Source: Limanda limanda (lineage: Eukaryota > Chordata > Actinopteri > Pleuronectiformes > Pleuronectidae). Taken from it: a stretch of DNA of 64,000 nucleotides. Position 1 is the first letter of the stretch. Every line of letters begins with the position of its first letter. Positions 23,809-33,576 of this stretch are shown here, in pieces. The stretch is taken from the NCBI RefSeq assembly GCF_963576545.1, contig NC_083645.1, positions 2,814,001 through 2,878,000 of the forward strand, written 5' to 3'. The notes below the pieces were generated by a model that saw only the letters and a program-made list of their open reading frames with translations, was not told the origin of the DNA and did no database searches. A program made the translations under genes and the position numbers.

Positions 23809-24167
23809 TGCATACATTTTAAGAGCATAGCTTAGGTAAAAGTCCTTACATCTGAATTCTCTGTGGGCCCATGAATCAATCCAACAAATAATTGCAGCCA
23901 TTTATAAGTTACTTCTCACTATTCACATTTTAGTGTTTGGAAACCAGTGTCCCTTATTTTATTTTTTGGGGGGGAAGATAAATATTGGCAATTTCATCAA
24001 CTCACACAAAGTTTCTAACTTCTATTAGCTAGCTGGCTGGCTAAAGACCAATAAGGGAGTAGGTTCAAAATCCCTTAAAAGCAAGAGGTCTTTCTCACTC
24101 TTTCATTGACCCTTCTCTCATATTGTATATATTGTGTGTATATTATTTTACCTAGTTCTATCTTAGC
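23693..24167 (+). repeat. 475-bp source of the 18969-19441 duplicate
   Basis: Starts inside the SINE-like repeat and runs about 360 bp into the following sequence. No short direct repeat flanks it here, which fits a donor site. It continues rightwards into TAGCTAAGCTTAGCTTA simple-sequence DNA that the derived copy lacks. Confidence 0.9.
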
Positions 24168-24889
24168 TAAGCTTAGCTTAACTTAGTGTTTCTATTCTTA
24201 TCTTATCTTATCCCTAGTGTGGGAGAATCAGGGCCAAAAGTTCCTTAAGGCAGAGATACTGGTGACAGTCTGTCTGTCTGTCTCAGCTCCATTAACCTGC
24301 CACAGTGCAGCATAGCTCTCTCCATGGTCCTGAAACAACAGCTGACCAAGAGCCATATGTATCTCAGCCAATAATCTTGATGTTTTAATTTTTTCCATAC
24401 AAACATTTAGGTTAACATGAGTTCAGCGACGTAGACTTTAAACTGCATTTTCATTAGCTGCGCTCATTTCACTATTTCACTGTACAAACACCTAATTACT
24501 TAACCGTGGGGCTTATAGTAATCTTGTGCAAACATGTTTAAACATTTAAATAAAATATTAAATGTTAATTAATCAATTTTAATATTTATAAGTGAGGTGG
24601 TGCTGAGAAAGAAAGGATGTTTATTTAGCCTGATAATTTAATGTAACTTTATTATTGGACCAGGAGATTTGAGGTTATAATCATCAAACATTGTCAGAGT
24701 CAGTGAGGACTCTAAGGCACAAACAATTATAGTGAAAATGTGAACGAAATTATGAGGGACAGAAGGAAGAGAAGAAGCAGATGGAGAGGTGGAAAATGAT
24801 GCACAAAAGAGAAAGACAGGGTGAGAGGTGACAACATGAGTTTTATTTGAAAGAAAAAGTTTAAACTAGAATAATCTCCCTTTGGTTGT
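24168..24889. other. Unassigned non-coding sequence
   Basis: Begins with CTTAGCTTAACTTAG and CTTATCTTATCTTAT simple repeats; nothing else recognised. Confidence 0.45.
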
Positions 24890-25300
24890 TTGCCTCCACC
24901 AACTAGTACAGTTTCAATTTACATATTCTTCTTTAAAGACTCGTATGAGGTCACAGTGAACTTTGACCAACAGATCATTTGTGAGTCTAACTGAGTATTT
25001 GAAAGGGTTCTCTTGAGACATCTTTGGATGCCTTGTTCAAGAGGCATGAACTCTTATCAGTTCATCTTTCAGTCTAAGAGAATGCTTCTGCCAAATTTGA
25101 AGACATTCTCATAAGGTTTTCCTGAGATTTTGCATTCACAAGACCGATAACCTGTTTTGTAAGGTCAAAGTGAGCTTTACCTTTTTCCACCAAATTCTAA
25201 GCAGTGCATCAATATGTCCAACTAATCCTTTGTCCCAAATTTAAAGAAACTCCCTCTAGGTTTTTTGGCATATGTTCACAAGACGGACAGAGGGTATAAC
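24890..25300 (+). repeat. Repeat R block 1 (nuclear-receptor-motif repeat)
   Basis: About three diverged units containing GAGGTCACAGTGA-type starts, GAGTCTAACTGA, CCAAATTTGAAGACATTC, TTCACAAGAC and GACGGACAGAG. The same unit vocabulary fills 41164-42172 and 44341-44600. At 24948-24962, AGGTCACAGTGAACT differs by one base from a consensus oestrogen-response palindrome. No coding part. Confidence 0.7.
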
Positions 25301-25925
25301 ATAACTGCACCCACTCTACTTATGTTTTTGGACATCAGGTAGAATTTTTTTCTAATCACACTCCTGAGTTTTAGCTGTGCTAGCAATTGACAGTCTCAAT
25401 GAGTCTCGACTTCAACATTGACCTGCCGGTGTGTAACCTAGTTAAAATAACTTTGTATTTTATTAGCTTGTCTTAGTTTTCGTCTTCCAAGATAAGAAAA
25501 TAATATTATAGATAAATTTGGAAACCACATAAACAAAAATCTCTTGATAAGTCAACAATAAAAACTCTAAGCTCTGCTGGGTGCTGGCAGTATTGGGTGT
25601 TGCCTCCAGAGTGCAGAGTGTGTGCTTACATGAAATGCCAGTATCGAGTGGAAGTCAATCAATATGATAAAGCTAAAACATATAAAAGCCCAGTCAGCTG
25701 GAGAAGGAAGAGCTTTTATCACATCACACTGTGCAGCACTGTTTCCTGGAGGCAACAGCGTGGACCAGTATAAACTTGAATCATGTTGAACTCAATACAC
25801 AGCACAAAGGGTTGGTTTGGTTGTTTTTGTCCAGTAGCACAGCGATCTGCTGAGGTTTTAGGTTTTATGTAAAAACTTCCTATGACCTCTTTGTAAATTG
25901 CATCTGACAAACAAGCATTACAATT
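25301..25925. other. Unassigned non-coding sequence
   Basis: AT-rich sequence flanking the chromovirus insertion. No gene recognised. Confidence 0.45.
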
Positions 25926-25930
25926 ATTGC
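25926..25930. repeat. Target-site duplication, left (ATTGC)
   Basis: ATTGC directly before the left LTR, repeated at 31815-31819 after the right LTR. Five base pairs is the usual size for a Ty3/gypsy integrase. Confidence 0.95.
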
Positions 25931-26706
25931 TGTCAGGCCTGGACTGGAATGAGGACTCAGAAGCAGAGAATATCACGTACCAGCACACTTTATTGATTTC
26001 AGAACCTCAATGCAGAGTGACAAACAAGAAGGCTATGAAAATCTCACTAACTATATCTATATAATAATATAATACTTGGCAAGCAATAACTGGGGAAAAA
26101 GAACTTCCTAATAAATACAAAACATACACTAGAAAAAGAAAAAGCTTTTAAACATAAACCACTCCCGAAGGAGGACAAACAAATGGCAAGAGCAAGAAAT
26201 CAAAAGCGCTCCCGAAGGAGGAAAACCAAACTACTAATAAATGGGGCAAAAGAAAAGGCTCACCTAAACAGGAGGCTCAACAAACTAACTAAATCTCTCT
26301 AAACATAAATCGCTCCAAAAGGGAGGAAGAAAAACAGTTTACAAACAACACAAAACAAAGCTAAACTGGAAAACTTTAACAAACAAAAAATCACTCTCAA
26401 GGAGGAAACAGAAAACAACTTACGTGGCGTAGCAAGAAACTCTTTGGCAAAAACGACAATGACTGTGGGTAAGGCTTAGGTGCACGAACAAGAACAAAAC
26501 ACTTCGGCACAAGACAAAGGGGAGACGCAGACTATAAGCACATGAGGGTGAAGGGAACAGGTGGAAACAATCAGAGACAATCAGACCGGTGACACATGAG
26601 GAAGGGCAAGTGACCTGAAACGAGAGGAGAGTTAGGATTTCAAAATAAAACAGGAAGTTACGAGACAAAAACCCCAAGACAAGACAAACCTCACCGCGGT
26701 GTGACA
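25931..26706 (-). repeat. 3' LTR of the chromovirus
   Basis: 776 bp, ending in TGTCACACC on the minus strand 5' side and GGCCTGACA on the 3' side. It contains an AATAAA on the minus strand at 25994-25989, about 58 bp from the LTR end. This copy has four more bases (GATT) next to that signal than the 5' LTR. Four related CTCC...GGAG elements lie at about 26162, 26209, 26311 and 26392. The 85-codon open frame inside (26420-26677) recurs in the other LTR and is not a gene. Confidence 0.95.
26162..26220 (-). other. Two C(UUCG)G tetraloop hairpins in the LTR
   Basis: On the transcript strand, 26173-26162 and 26220-26209 both read CTCCTTCGGGAG, a 4-bp stem closed by C-G around UUCG, known as an unusually stable RNA tetraloop. 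The spacing is 47 bp. The same pair lies in the 5' LTR at 31281-31270 and 31328-31317. Decayed versions follow at about 26311 (loop CTTTT) and 26392. Function unknown. Confidence 0.7.
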
Positions 26707-26709
26707 GTA

Positions 26710-26725
26710 CCCCCCCCCCCCCTAG
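26710..26725 (-). promoter_or_regulatory. Polypurine tract (plus-strand primer)
   Basis: On the minus strand AGGG leads into 13 G, then TAC, then the 3' LTR start TGTCAC. A purine run directly before the 3' LTR is where second-strand DNA synthesis starts. Almost pure G is unusual in composition and may have lengthened by slippage. Confidence 0.8.
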
Positions 26726-26756
26726 GGCCGACTCCTGACGGCCCAGGCTGGTCAGG

Positions 26757-28091
26757 GTGGTCCCTGTGGAAGTCTGTAATGAGTGTAGAGTCTACAATGT
26801 GACGAGACGGAACCCACTGCCTCTCCTCAGGACCATATCCTACCCAGTCCACCAGATACTGTTTACCTCAACCCCTGTTGCGAACCGCCAGCAACTGCTT
26901 GACCTTGTATACCGGACCGCCTTCAATCACTTCTGGGGGTGGCGGAGGGGTAGCGGCTGGAACCATCGAACTCTCCTTGACGGGCTTGACCCGGCTCACA
27001 TGGAAGGTGGGGTGAACACGGAGGGATCGGGGCAGGCGAAGGCGAACTGCTGCAGGACCGATGAGCTTGATGATGGGAAACGGACCCACGAACCGCGGCG
27101 CCAGCTTCTTGGAAGGGACTTTAAGGTGTAGATCTCTGGCGGAGAGCCACACTCTCTGTCCTGGCTGGTAGGCGGGGGCGGGTCGTCTCTTGCGGTCCGC
27201 TGTTTTCTTCACTCTGTCCCCTTGGGGAATCAATACCTGCGTGGCGGCTGCCCAGATGCGGTGGCAGCGGCGAACCATGGCATGGGCGGAGGGCACAGAC
27301 ACCTCCAACTCGTTGTCTGCGAAAACAGGGGGCTGGTAACCAAATGCACACTTGAATGGTGACATACCTGTGGCCGAGGTGGGCAGTAGGTTGTGGGCAT
27401 ACTCGACCCAGACCAGGTGTTTACTCCATGTCGAGGGATTCTGGGAGACCAGACACCGGAGGCCGGTTTCAAGCTGCTGGTTTAGGCGTTCGGTCTGGCC
27501 GTTGGCCTCTGGGTGGTAACCCGAGGTCAGGCTGGCCTTAGCTTCGATGAGCCAGCAGAACTCCCTCCAGAACCGGGAGACGAACTGGGGACCCCGGTCT
27601 GAGACAATGTCTTTGGGAAATCCGTGAACCTTAAAAACATTGTTCATCATGATCTCCGCCGTTTCTTTGGCGGAGGGCAGTTTTGGCAGAGCGATGAATC
27701 GAACCATCTTGGAAAATCTGTCCACCACTGTGAGGACAGTGGTGTTACCTTGAGAGACCGGAAGCCCCGTGACGAAGTCTACCGAGATGTCGGACCACGG
27801 TCTGGAGGGGATGGGAAGTGGCTGCAAAAGACCCATGCGTGACCCGGAGGACGTCTTGTTTCGGGCGCAGACCGAACAAGCCTCTACGTATTCCCGGACC
27901 TCCGGTTCCATGGAGGGCCACCAGAACCTCCGGGAGATAGCGAACATCGTTCTTCGAACTCCCGGATGGCAGGAAAGCAGCGTGGTGTGGGCCCAGTGGA
28001 TCACCTGTGGGCGCAATTCAACTGGGACAAACAAACGATTCTCTGGGCACCCAATAGGTGATGGGACCTCACCATTAGCCTGCTTAACCTA
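26757..28091 (-). pseudogene. Integrase with interrupted chromodomain
   Basis: An open frame of 388 codons (28034-26868) holds the N-terminal zinc finger (His16, His23, Cys53, Cys56), the DDE core (Asp86 in SVDF, Asp146 in SDRGPQF, Glu182 in GQTER, with 35 residues between the last two), and the GPF/Y-like part (FVGPFPIIKLIGPAAVRL). A TGA at 26870-26868 stops it. In the same frame beyond the stop the translation continues [20 protein letters not shown], a chromodomain, so the targeting module is cut off. A TAG at 28091-28089 separates the integrase from the upstream polyprotein. The TGA would be a one-base change from the arginine codon CGA, as expected from decay of a methylated CpG; that is inference. 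Confidence 0.9.
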
Positions 28092-28108
28092 ATTTTCTAT
28101 CTGCCAAG

Positions 28109-28890
28109 TCAGTGCTCCAACCACACAGGTAAGTGGGAGGATCGTTTCTGGATCCTTGGCAACAGGTTCGGGGTCGAAGAGACGAGACAGGGCATCTGGC
28201 TTGACGTTCTTGGACCCCGGCCTGTATGAGAGAGAAAAAGAGAATCTGTTAAAAAATAGCGCCCACCTGGCCTGGCGAGAATTGAGTCTTTTGGCTTCTT
28301 GATGTATTCCAGATTTTTATGATCAGTCCAGACCATGAATGGATGTTCAGCACCCTCGAGCCAGTGTCTCCACTCCTCCAGCGCGAGTTTGACCGCCAGC
28401 AACTCCCAGTTACCAACGTCGTAGTTCCGCTCCGCCTTGGATAGCCGCCGTGACAGGAAGGCACAAGGATGCACCTTACCATCCTGCTCTGACCGCTGGG
28501 AGAGGATGGCCCCGACTCCTTCGTTGGAGGCGTCCACCTCTACCACGAACTGTCGTTGAGGGTCAGGCAGGGTGAGGATGGGAGCCGAGGTAAAGCGGTG
28601 CTTGAGGATCCGAAAAGCAGCATCAGCTTCAGGAGACCACTGGAACTGCACCTTTGTGGAGGTAAGAGCATGGAGAGGGGAAGCTATTGCGCTGAAGCCT
28701 CTGATGAACCGCCTGTAAAAGTTAGCAAACCCAAGGAACTGCTGAACCTTTTTGCGGCTATCAGGTGTAGGCCACTCGACCACAGCGCTAATTTTAGCCG
28801 GGTCCATCTGCACACTTCCAGGGGCTACGATGAAGCCCAGGAAGGAGACAGTGTCGGCATGGAATTCACTTTTTTCTGCTTTGACAGTTT
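28109..28890 (-). pseudogene. RNase H region of pol, frameshifted
   Basis: The end of the RT thumb/connection ([18 protein letters not shown]) and the RNase H start ([18 protein letters not shown]) and core ([31 protein letters not shown]) are in one frame from about 28890 to 28300. At about 28290 the frame is lost: the expected continuation is in a neighbouring frame and the reading runs to an unrelated end at 28109. The first RNase H Asp and the D of WTDHKNL are present. It acts on the RNA strand of the RNA-DNA hybrid during reverse transcription in the family. Confidence 0.88.
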
Positions 28891-29016
28891 ATTTTCTAGC
28901 AGTCTTTTCAGTACCTGAGTTACATGGTCTTGGTGTTTTTTCAGGTCAGAGGAGTAGATAAGTATGTCATCTAAATAAACATACACAAAATGGTCAAGAA
29001 AGTCTCTTAACGTCAT
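28890..29016 (-). pseudogene. Reverse transcriptase palm segment with YLDD
   Basis: A short stretch in a third frame carries [13 protein letters not shown], the RT active-site box, and [19 protein letters not shown]. It is out of frame with the RT N-terminal part (break at about 29005) and with the RNase H part (break at about 28890). Both breaks lie within otherwise well-conserved text, so each is a small indel. Confidence 0.88.
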
Positions 29017-29779
29017 TTATCATAGCCTGGAAAACAGCAGGAGCATTTGTGAGACCAAAAGGCATGACTTTATACTCATAGTGTCCACTGGGTGTATTAA
29101 AACCAGTCTTCCACTCGTCACCTTCTCTGATCCGCACCAAGTGATAGGCGTTGCGAAGATCCAACTTGGTGAAGATCTTGGCCTGTTGGAGCTGGTCAAA
29201 CACGGATGACATAAGAGGAAGTGGATAGCGATTCTTTATAGTGATGTCATTGAGTGGGCTGTAGTCAATGCACGTTCTTAGGGAGCCATCCTTCTTCCCC
29301 ACAAAGAAGAAACCGGCTCCGGCTGATGATGATGAGGGGCGAATCAGACCCGCTTTCAGGGAGGTTTCGATGTACTCCCGCATGGCTGCCCTCTCTGGCC
29401 CAGAAAACGCGTACAGGCGGCCTTTGGGAATAGTTGAGCCCGGAATCAGCTCAATGGCACAATCATAGGGTCGGTGAGGAGGAAGTGAGAGGGCTTTAGT
29501 TTTGTTAAAAACCTCTTTGAGGTGGTGGTAGCAGGAAGGCACGGAGTTCAGTTCCGGGTAATTGGGATCTGCGGCTGGATTGACAGAGATCAATTTAATG
29601 TTCGTGACTTCCTCCTCCCAAACTGAGGGGTTCAAACAGTTGCTCACACAGTCCCCTCCCCAGCCCAGGATCTCTCCTGTTCTCCAGTTTATATGGGGAT
29701 TGTGACGGAATAACCATGGCTGTCCCAAAATTAGAGTCTGTGACGGTGACTTGAATACATAGAAACGAATGTTTAATGT
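28994..29779 (-). pseudogene. Reverse transcriptase fingers/palm, N-terminal part
   Basis: From 29779 the frame reads the end of the protease domain ([17 protein letters not shown]), a linker, then [57 protein letters not shown], and [18 protein letters not shown], ending at a premature stop at 28994. The catalytic Asp of the LDLRNAY block is present. The frame overlaps the end of gag-protease by 7 nt and is in the -1 register relative to it; the junction contains a tandem ACATTAA. Confidence 0.9.
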
Positions 29780-31026
29780 TTAATGTACAGTTTGAGAGGT
29801 GCTGTGATATGTGTGATAGTAAACAGTTCCTGACCATTAAGAGCTTTAGCTCTGATGGGCTTAGCTAAAAGTTCTGTGCTAAGCCCCAGTTGTTCTGCTA
29901 GTTCCCAGTCCATCAAGCTTTCATCAGCCCCTGAGTCTATGAGCGCCTTGAGTTCAGTGGTGGTGTGGTGCATTACCTGGACTGTCGTGAGAGTGCGTGA
30001 GGTGGTGCCTGAAACCTTGAATTCACTCACCACCATGGTCCGTTTGGCAGTGCAGGTGGCGACGAGATGACCGGGTTCACCGCAGTAGAAGCATCGGCCC
30101 TGCTGCAGACGTTTCTGTCGTTCGCCGGGTGTTAGTCGAGCTCTTCCTAGCTGCATGGGCTCTCCCTCTCCTTCCGGATGGGAATGATGACGCTGCTCTG
30201 GCGGTGATCGACGGGTGGTTGACCATCCTGGTGCTTGAGTGCGTAGGGGTCTCTCCATCGTTGTGGGTCTCGGAAGACGTTGCTGTCTGAGTTGACGGGT
30301 TCTGTTGTCTGTCCGGATTGCGAGTGCGATGAGTGAGTCGAGATCTGTGGGTAGGTCCAAGGGAACCAGAAGGTCTTGGATAGGAGCTGCCAGCCCCTTC
30401 AGGAACACGTCGTATAAGGCCGTTGTATTCCAGCCACTCTCCGCCGACAAAGTGCGGAAACGGATAGCGTAATCACAAACGGAGTCGCTGCCCTGTCTCA
30501 GCCCGCTCAGCTCCCCAGCTTTCTCCCGGTCGGTCGTTACCGGGTCGAAAGTTTTCTGCAGCGCCGCTTCAAAGTCTGTGAGGGATTGGCAAACTGGCGA
30601 ATCCCAGGCCCACTCTGCCGAGGCCCATGCCTTGGCTCTTCCGGTAAGGTGGGAAATCATAAAGGCAATCTTGGCTCGGTTAGAAGGAAAAGCATTGGGG
30701 TTTAGTTCATAGTGTATGGAGCAGTCTATGAGAAATGTTTTGCATAATCCTAATTCACCAGCGAATCGTGCTGGTGGGGCTAACTTGCATCCCGCTCCAA
30801 CGGCTGGCACAGTCAGGACGGGAACCACGGGTGTAGCATCCGCTGCTACTGGAGGCTCGGGTGCTGTAATTGTCATCTGCACCAGACAATCGTTCAGGCT
30901 CTGAAGTTGTGTCGAGAGAATCCCCATCTGGGATGCCATAGCGGTCTGGAATTCCTCCTGACGGGAGAGCCGGGCTTCTTGGGCTCGCAGGACTGCCGTG
31001 AGTTGTGTCATCCCTGCTGAGTCCAT
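29773..31026 (-). CDS. gag: Gag-protease polyprotein of the chromovirus
   Basis: 417 codons, starting 17 bp inside the 5' LTR border. The N-terminal third is coiled-coil-like and Gln-rich, the middle is a capsid-type region ([29 protein letters not shown]), and there is a CX2CX4HX4C zinc knuckle ([14 protein letters not shown]) at about residues 312-325. A retroviral-type aspartic protease active site (LIDSGAD) follows at about residue 362. Gag packages the RNA, and the protease matures the polyprotein. The frame ends soon after the protease flap region, before its conserved LGxPW-type end, which continues in the next frame. The start ATG is the first one after the primer-binding site. Confidence 0.9.
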   Translation of the reverse strand: MDSAGMTQLTAVLRAQEARLSRQEEFQTAMASQMGILSTQLQSLNDCLVQMTITAPEPPVAADATPVVPVLTVPAVGAGCKLAPPARFAGELGLCKTFLIDCSIHYELNPNAFPSNRAKIAFMISHLTGRAKAWASAEWAWDSPVCQSLTDFEAALQKTFDPVTTDREKAGELSGLRQGSDSVCDYAIRFRTLSAESGWNTTALYDVFLKGLAAPIQDLLVPLDLPTDLDSLIALAIRTDNRTRQLRQQRLPRPTTMERPLRTQAPGWSTTRRSPPEQRHHSHPEGEGEPMQLGRARLTPGERQKRLQQGRCFYCGEPGHLVATCTAKRTMVVSEFKVSGTTSRTLTTVQVMHHTTTELKALIDSGADESLMDWELAEQLGLSTELLAKPIRAKALNGQELFTITHITAPLKLYIKH

Positions 31027-31030
31027 ACTG

Positions 31031-31040
31031 GCCGAAGTGT
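31031..31040 (-). promoter_or_regulatory. Primer-binding site, self-priming type
   Basis: Two bases after the 5' LTR, the minus strand reads ACACTTCGGC. It is not a 3'-CCA-type tRNA match beginning TGG. Instead it is the exact complement of GCCGAAGTGT inside the LTR (31616-31607), which lies 29 bp downstream of a TATA-like sequence. That is the arrangement of Tf1-type self-priming, where the 5' end of the transcript folds back and is used as primer. Confidence 0.65.
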
Positions 31041-31606
31041 AATGTCAGGCCTGAACTGGAATGAGGACTCAGAAGCAGAGAATATCACGTACCAGCACAC
31101 TTTATTTCAGAACCTCAATGCAGAGTGACAAACAAGAAGGCTATGAAAATCTCACTAACTATATCTATATAATAATATAATACTTGGCAAGCAATAACTG
31201 GGGAAAAAGAACTTCCTAATAAATACAAAACATACACTAGAAAAAGAAAAAGCTTTTAAACATAAACCACTCCCGAAGGAGGACAAACAAATGGCAAGAG
31301 CAAGAAATCAAAAGCGCTCCCGAAGGAGGAAAACCAAACTACTAATAAATGGGGCAAAAGAAAAGGCTCACCTAAACAGGAGGCTCAACAAACTAACTAA
31401 ATCTCTCTAAACATAAATCGCTCCAAAAGGGAGGAAGAAAAACAGTTTACAAACAACACAAAACAAAGCTAAACTGGAAAACTTTAACAAACAAAAAATC
31501 ACTCTCAAGGAGGAAACAGAAAACAACTTACGTGGCGTAGCAAGAAACTCTTTGGCAAAAACGACAATGACTGTGGGTAAGGCTTAGGTGCACGAACAAG
31601 AACAAA

Positions 31607-31616
31607 ACACTTCGGC
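31607..31616 (-). promoter_or_regulatory. Probable transcript 5' end, complementary to PBS
   Basis: GCCGAAGTGT on the minus strand. Its position relative to the TATA-like box makes it the likely first bases of the R region, and it pairs perfectly over 10 nt with the primer-binding site at 31040-31031. The same sequence lies at 26508-26499 in the 3' LTR. Confidence 0.6.
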
Positions 31617-31639
31617 ACAAGACAAAGGGGAGACGCAGA

Positions 31640-31645
31640 CTATAA
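31640..31645 (-). promoter_or_regulatory. TATA-like box of the LTR promoter
   Basis: TTATAG on the minus strand within GTGCTTATAGTCTG, with T at 31645. It is 29 bp upstream of the inferred transcript start at 31616, the usual distance for a TATA element. Confidence 0.5.
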
Positions 31646-31814
31646 GCACATGAGGGTGAAGGGAACAGGTGGAAACAATCAGAGACAATCAGACCGGTGA
31701 CACATGAGGAAGGGCAAGTGACCTGAAACGAGAGGAGAGTTAGGATTTCAAAATAAAACAGGAAGTTACGAGACAAAAACCCCAAGACAAGACAAACCTC
31801 ACCGCGGTGTGACA

Positions 31815-31819
31815 ATTGC
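31815..31819. repeat. Target-site duplication, right (ATTGC)
   Basis: ATTGC directly after the right LTR, matching 25926-25930. Confidence 0.95.
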
Positions 31820-33528
31820 GGTAAAGCTGTTAAATTACAGATTTCAGCTTTGATATATTAAATATTTTCTTTCTGTCATTATTTTGGTGTAGATTGAGTC
31901 ATTCATTTCAGATTAAGTGAACAACCCAATGAAATCGTGAGAAAGTGAAGGGCTGTGAATATAGTATTTTTACATATTGTATATGAAAGCAAATTTAAAA
32001 ATATCCTTATTTTTATATGATTATCATTAAAACTCGGTCACAGTGGTTTTTTGCACATGCAGCATGGAAAAACAATTCCTGTTATAATTAATGTGTCCAC
32101 ATAATGATATGCTTTCAGAACGGTAAACAAAGTTGGAGGGGGGGGGGGGGGGTTAAACATCTTGTTTACCATATCTTACTTGTATCTTCATCCTGAGATG
32201 CAGTGACAATGAAACCTTCAGGTGATTTTCACACGACACGTCTAACTAATAATTCACACATGCTGACATAGTTTGGCAGCTTTCGCATCTGTGTTGTTGT
32301 GATTTACAATCCATTGTCTTCAGCCTCTGTGATTGTGTAATCCAGTGGCAGGGGTAGATCTGAGTGGCCTATAGACACTCAGCCCTGTGCATGTGAGGTG
32401 TGATGACAGCACAACCAAAGTTCTGGTTTAATACACAAAATTATTTTCTCTTTCCGTAGTCCAACACATTCCAAATATGAAAATAACTACTATTCCTTCA
32501 TTTTCATTGTCATTCTTCACATCCTTTTACCTGTGTAAAGGAACCCTTTTGTTAAGTGACTACTGAAATGTAGATTTAATTATCTGGTGCAGTGGCCATT
32601 CTAAACCTTCTTGGAATGGGTTGTTTGCATGGCCTGTGGAGAGGAATTATCTGCATTAGTCATTCGTGAGTCCTCGTTTAGTTATGTACAGATATTTTTT
32701 TATACAGTGTATGGTGCAGAGTGAAGTCAGAAAACCTTGTGTTTACCCCTGGTTTACCTGCAATGAAGATTTCAAATTCAAAGTCTTTGATATAATAAAA
32801 CAGAATTAGCTTTATTATTGTGTGTAGCCTATATTTAACTTTGAACTATTTACTTTTTTACTCTATATGTCCAAATCTTAAGACCCAAATTCACCACTTT
32901 TCGGGATAAAAACTCTGTTATTCAGCTCATTGCATCAACACAAATGTGTGTGTTTTTTTATTTGACGGCAAATGACAAAACAGTAAGTAATTATATGAAT
33001 GATGCTGCCATGACGTACATTGGCACCCATGAATGTCTGTGTAAGTGTATCCAAAGTATCCCCCCCCCCACAGTTTGACCCAGTTGAAGACCGATGCCGA
33101 GAATGTAGACATGTTCAACAACAGACAGCCATATTTGGAATTAGTAGGAGGATGATGACTGAACTAAAACAAAAACAAAAAACATAACCAAGCGTCTCCA
33201 TTGGTGACGGGTGAATCAACAGGCTACTTTAGAACAGTTTTGTGCTGTAAAGAGAGTTTGTTGAAACTGTCTTGGAACAAGTGTTAACAACGTCTTAAGA
33301 GAAGGATACAAAAATGTTACTGCATATGTTTGCTGTTAAGTAAATTGGATGTCTACTCACGCTCCATCTTTTAAACTTCATCTCTGTGACAGAATCTCTT
33401 CTCTCTGCATTAACAACCAGCCAGACTTAATTACCATTTAGCCAATGACTTTCATGAGGTCTTAAAGTTACAAAGCCCAAGTGAGAGGCTGTTTAATTTG
33501 ACTTTGTGGTGTAAATACATTCTGTGAG
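31820..33528. other. Unassigned non-coding sequence
   Basis: No gene recognised. Contains a run of about 14 G near 32139-32152 and a C-run near 33061-33069. Confidence 0.5.
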
Positions 33529-33576
33529 TATGGTGGCCCTGAAGGGCAAATGACAATGGCAAATGAGGAATCACAA

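Larger units (their letters stand above)
25931..31814 (-). mobile_element. Chromovirus (Ty3/gypsy) LTR retrotransposon, complete
   Basis: A 5,884-bp element on the minus strand with two LTRs (776 and 772 bp), TG...CA ends, a 5-bp target duplication ATTGC, a gag-protease frame, then RT, RNase H, integrase and a chromodomain in Ty3/gypsy order. The zinc-knuckle gag, the HPG-type integrase zinc finger and the C-terminal chromodomain place it among vertebrate chromoviruses, of the sushi/V-clade kind. The two LTRs differ by one substitution and one 4-bp indel. Pol is broken by several frame changes and two stops, so this copy cannot make its own full polyprotein. There is no envelope gene. It is a genomic retrotransposon and not a known infectious virus. 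Confidence 0.95.
31043..31814 (-). repeat. 5' LTR of the chromovirus
   Basis: 772 bp. Differs from the 3' LTR by one substitution near its end (GAACTGG against GGACTGG on the plus strand) and by lacking GATT beside the AATAAA (minus strand, 31106-31101). It carries the promoter: a TATA-like CTTATAG with the probable transcript start 29 bp later. A good splice-donor-like CACGTAAGT lies near 31530 on the minus strand; whether it is used is unknown. Confidence 0.95.

Noticed and set aside
24890..25300. Direct repeats that could suggest a CRISPR-like array
   Set aside because: Units are long, diverged and without regular spacers, in a vertebrate genome; this is repeat R.
26420..26677. 85-codon frame repeated at 31528-31815
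   Set aside because: It lies inside the LTRs and is repeated only because the LTRs are identical there.
26757..30904. Plus-strand open frames over the chromovirus
   Set aside because: They are shadows of the minus-strand gag-pol coding sequence.
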